Shown here: positions 5,320-5,340 of the stretch, in pieces
How positions within the stretch are numbered: position 1 is the stretch's first letter
Layout: each line of letters starts with the position of its first letter
Assembly (NCBI GenBank): GCA_020053565.1
Contig: JAGVMY010000087.1
Span: 1-5,340, forward strand
Source of the DNA: Thermodesulfovibrionales bacterium
GTDB lineage: Bacteria > Nitrospirota > Thermodesulfovibrionia > Thermodesulfovibrionales > SM23-35
Direction of reading: 5' to 3'
Length of the DNA: 5,340 bases
Program-made: the position numbers and the translations under genes
Notes under the pieces: generated by a model
What the model was told of the DNA's origin: nothing
Database searches by the model: none
Seen by the model: only the letters and a program-made list of their open reading frames with translations

Positions 5320-5340
5320 GATTTTTTTGCTGCAAGGCAA

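Overview
The window reads as AT-rich chromosomal DNA from a Gram-negative (two-membrane) bacterium. It encodes a TonB-dependent outer-membrane receptor, an exported periplasmic binding protein and an inner-membrane sensor kinase. The style of the proteins recalls environmental Nitrospirota or deltaproteobacterial lineages, but that placement is an impression and not a result. No RNA gene, CRISPR array or intact mobile element is visible.

Layout, left to right. Positions 1-288 lie downstream of the receptor gene. They hold an intrinsic terminator (18-38), a 32-codon minus-strand ORF with a textbook Shine-Dalgarno (64-162), and two inverted repeats (192-208 and 219-245) that would sit in its leader RNA. 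Positions 289-2191 hold the receptor gene on the minus strand. It is split: the signal peptide is encoded in one frame (2042-2191) and the mature receptor in another (289-2070). The cause is directly visible as a perfect 25-bp tandem duplication at 2044-2093. Removing one copy joins the two frames into a normal 625-residue exported receptor. Positions 2192-2225 are a very short divergent promoter region. Positions 2226-3146 encode a periplasmic ABC-type substrate-binding protein with no permease or ATPase nearby. Three bases later, 3150-5123 encode a hybrid sensor histidine kinase (TM, periplasmic domain, TM, HAMP, HisKA, HATPase, REC). The right edge (5091-5315, minus strand) carries a purine-rich 74-codon open frame with a plausible promoter but no good start, probably a remnant or a short uncharacterised gene.

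How the parts may work together (inference): the binding protein and kinase look like a two-gene operon in which the binding protein presents a periplasmic ligand to the kinase. The divergent receptor would be the outer-membrane importer of the same or a related ligand, and a likely regulatory target. The kinase ends in a receiver domain without an output domain, so a phosphotransfer protein and a DNA-binding response regulator must lie elsewhere. In the sequenced genome the receptor appears to be switched off by the 25-bp duplication, either as a fresh or reversible mutation or as an assembly error.
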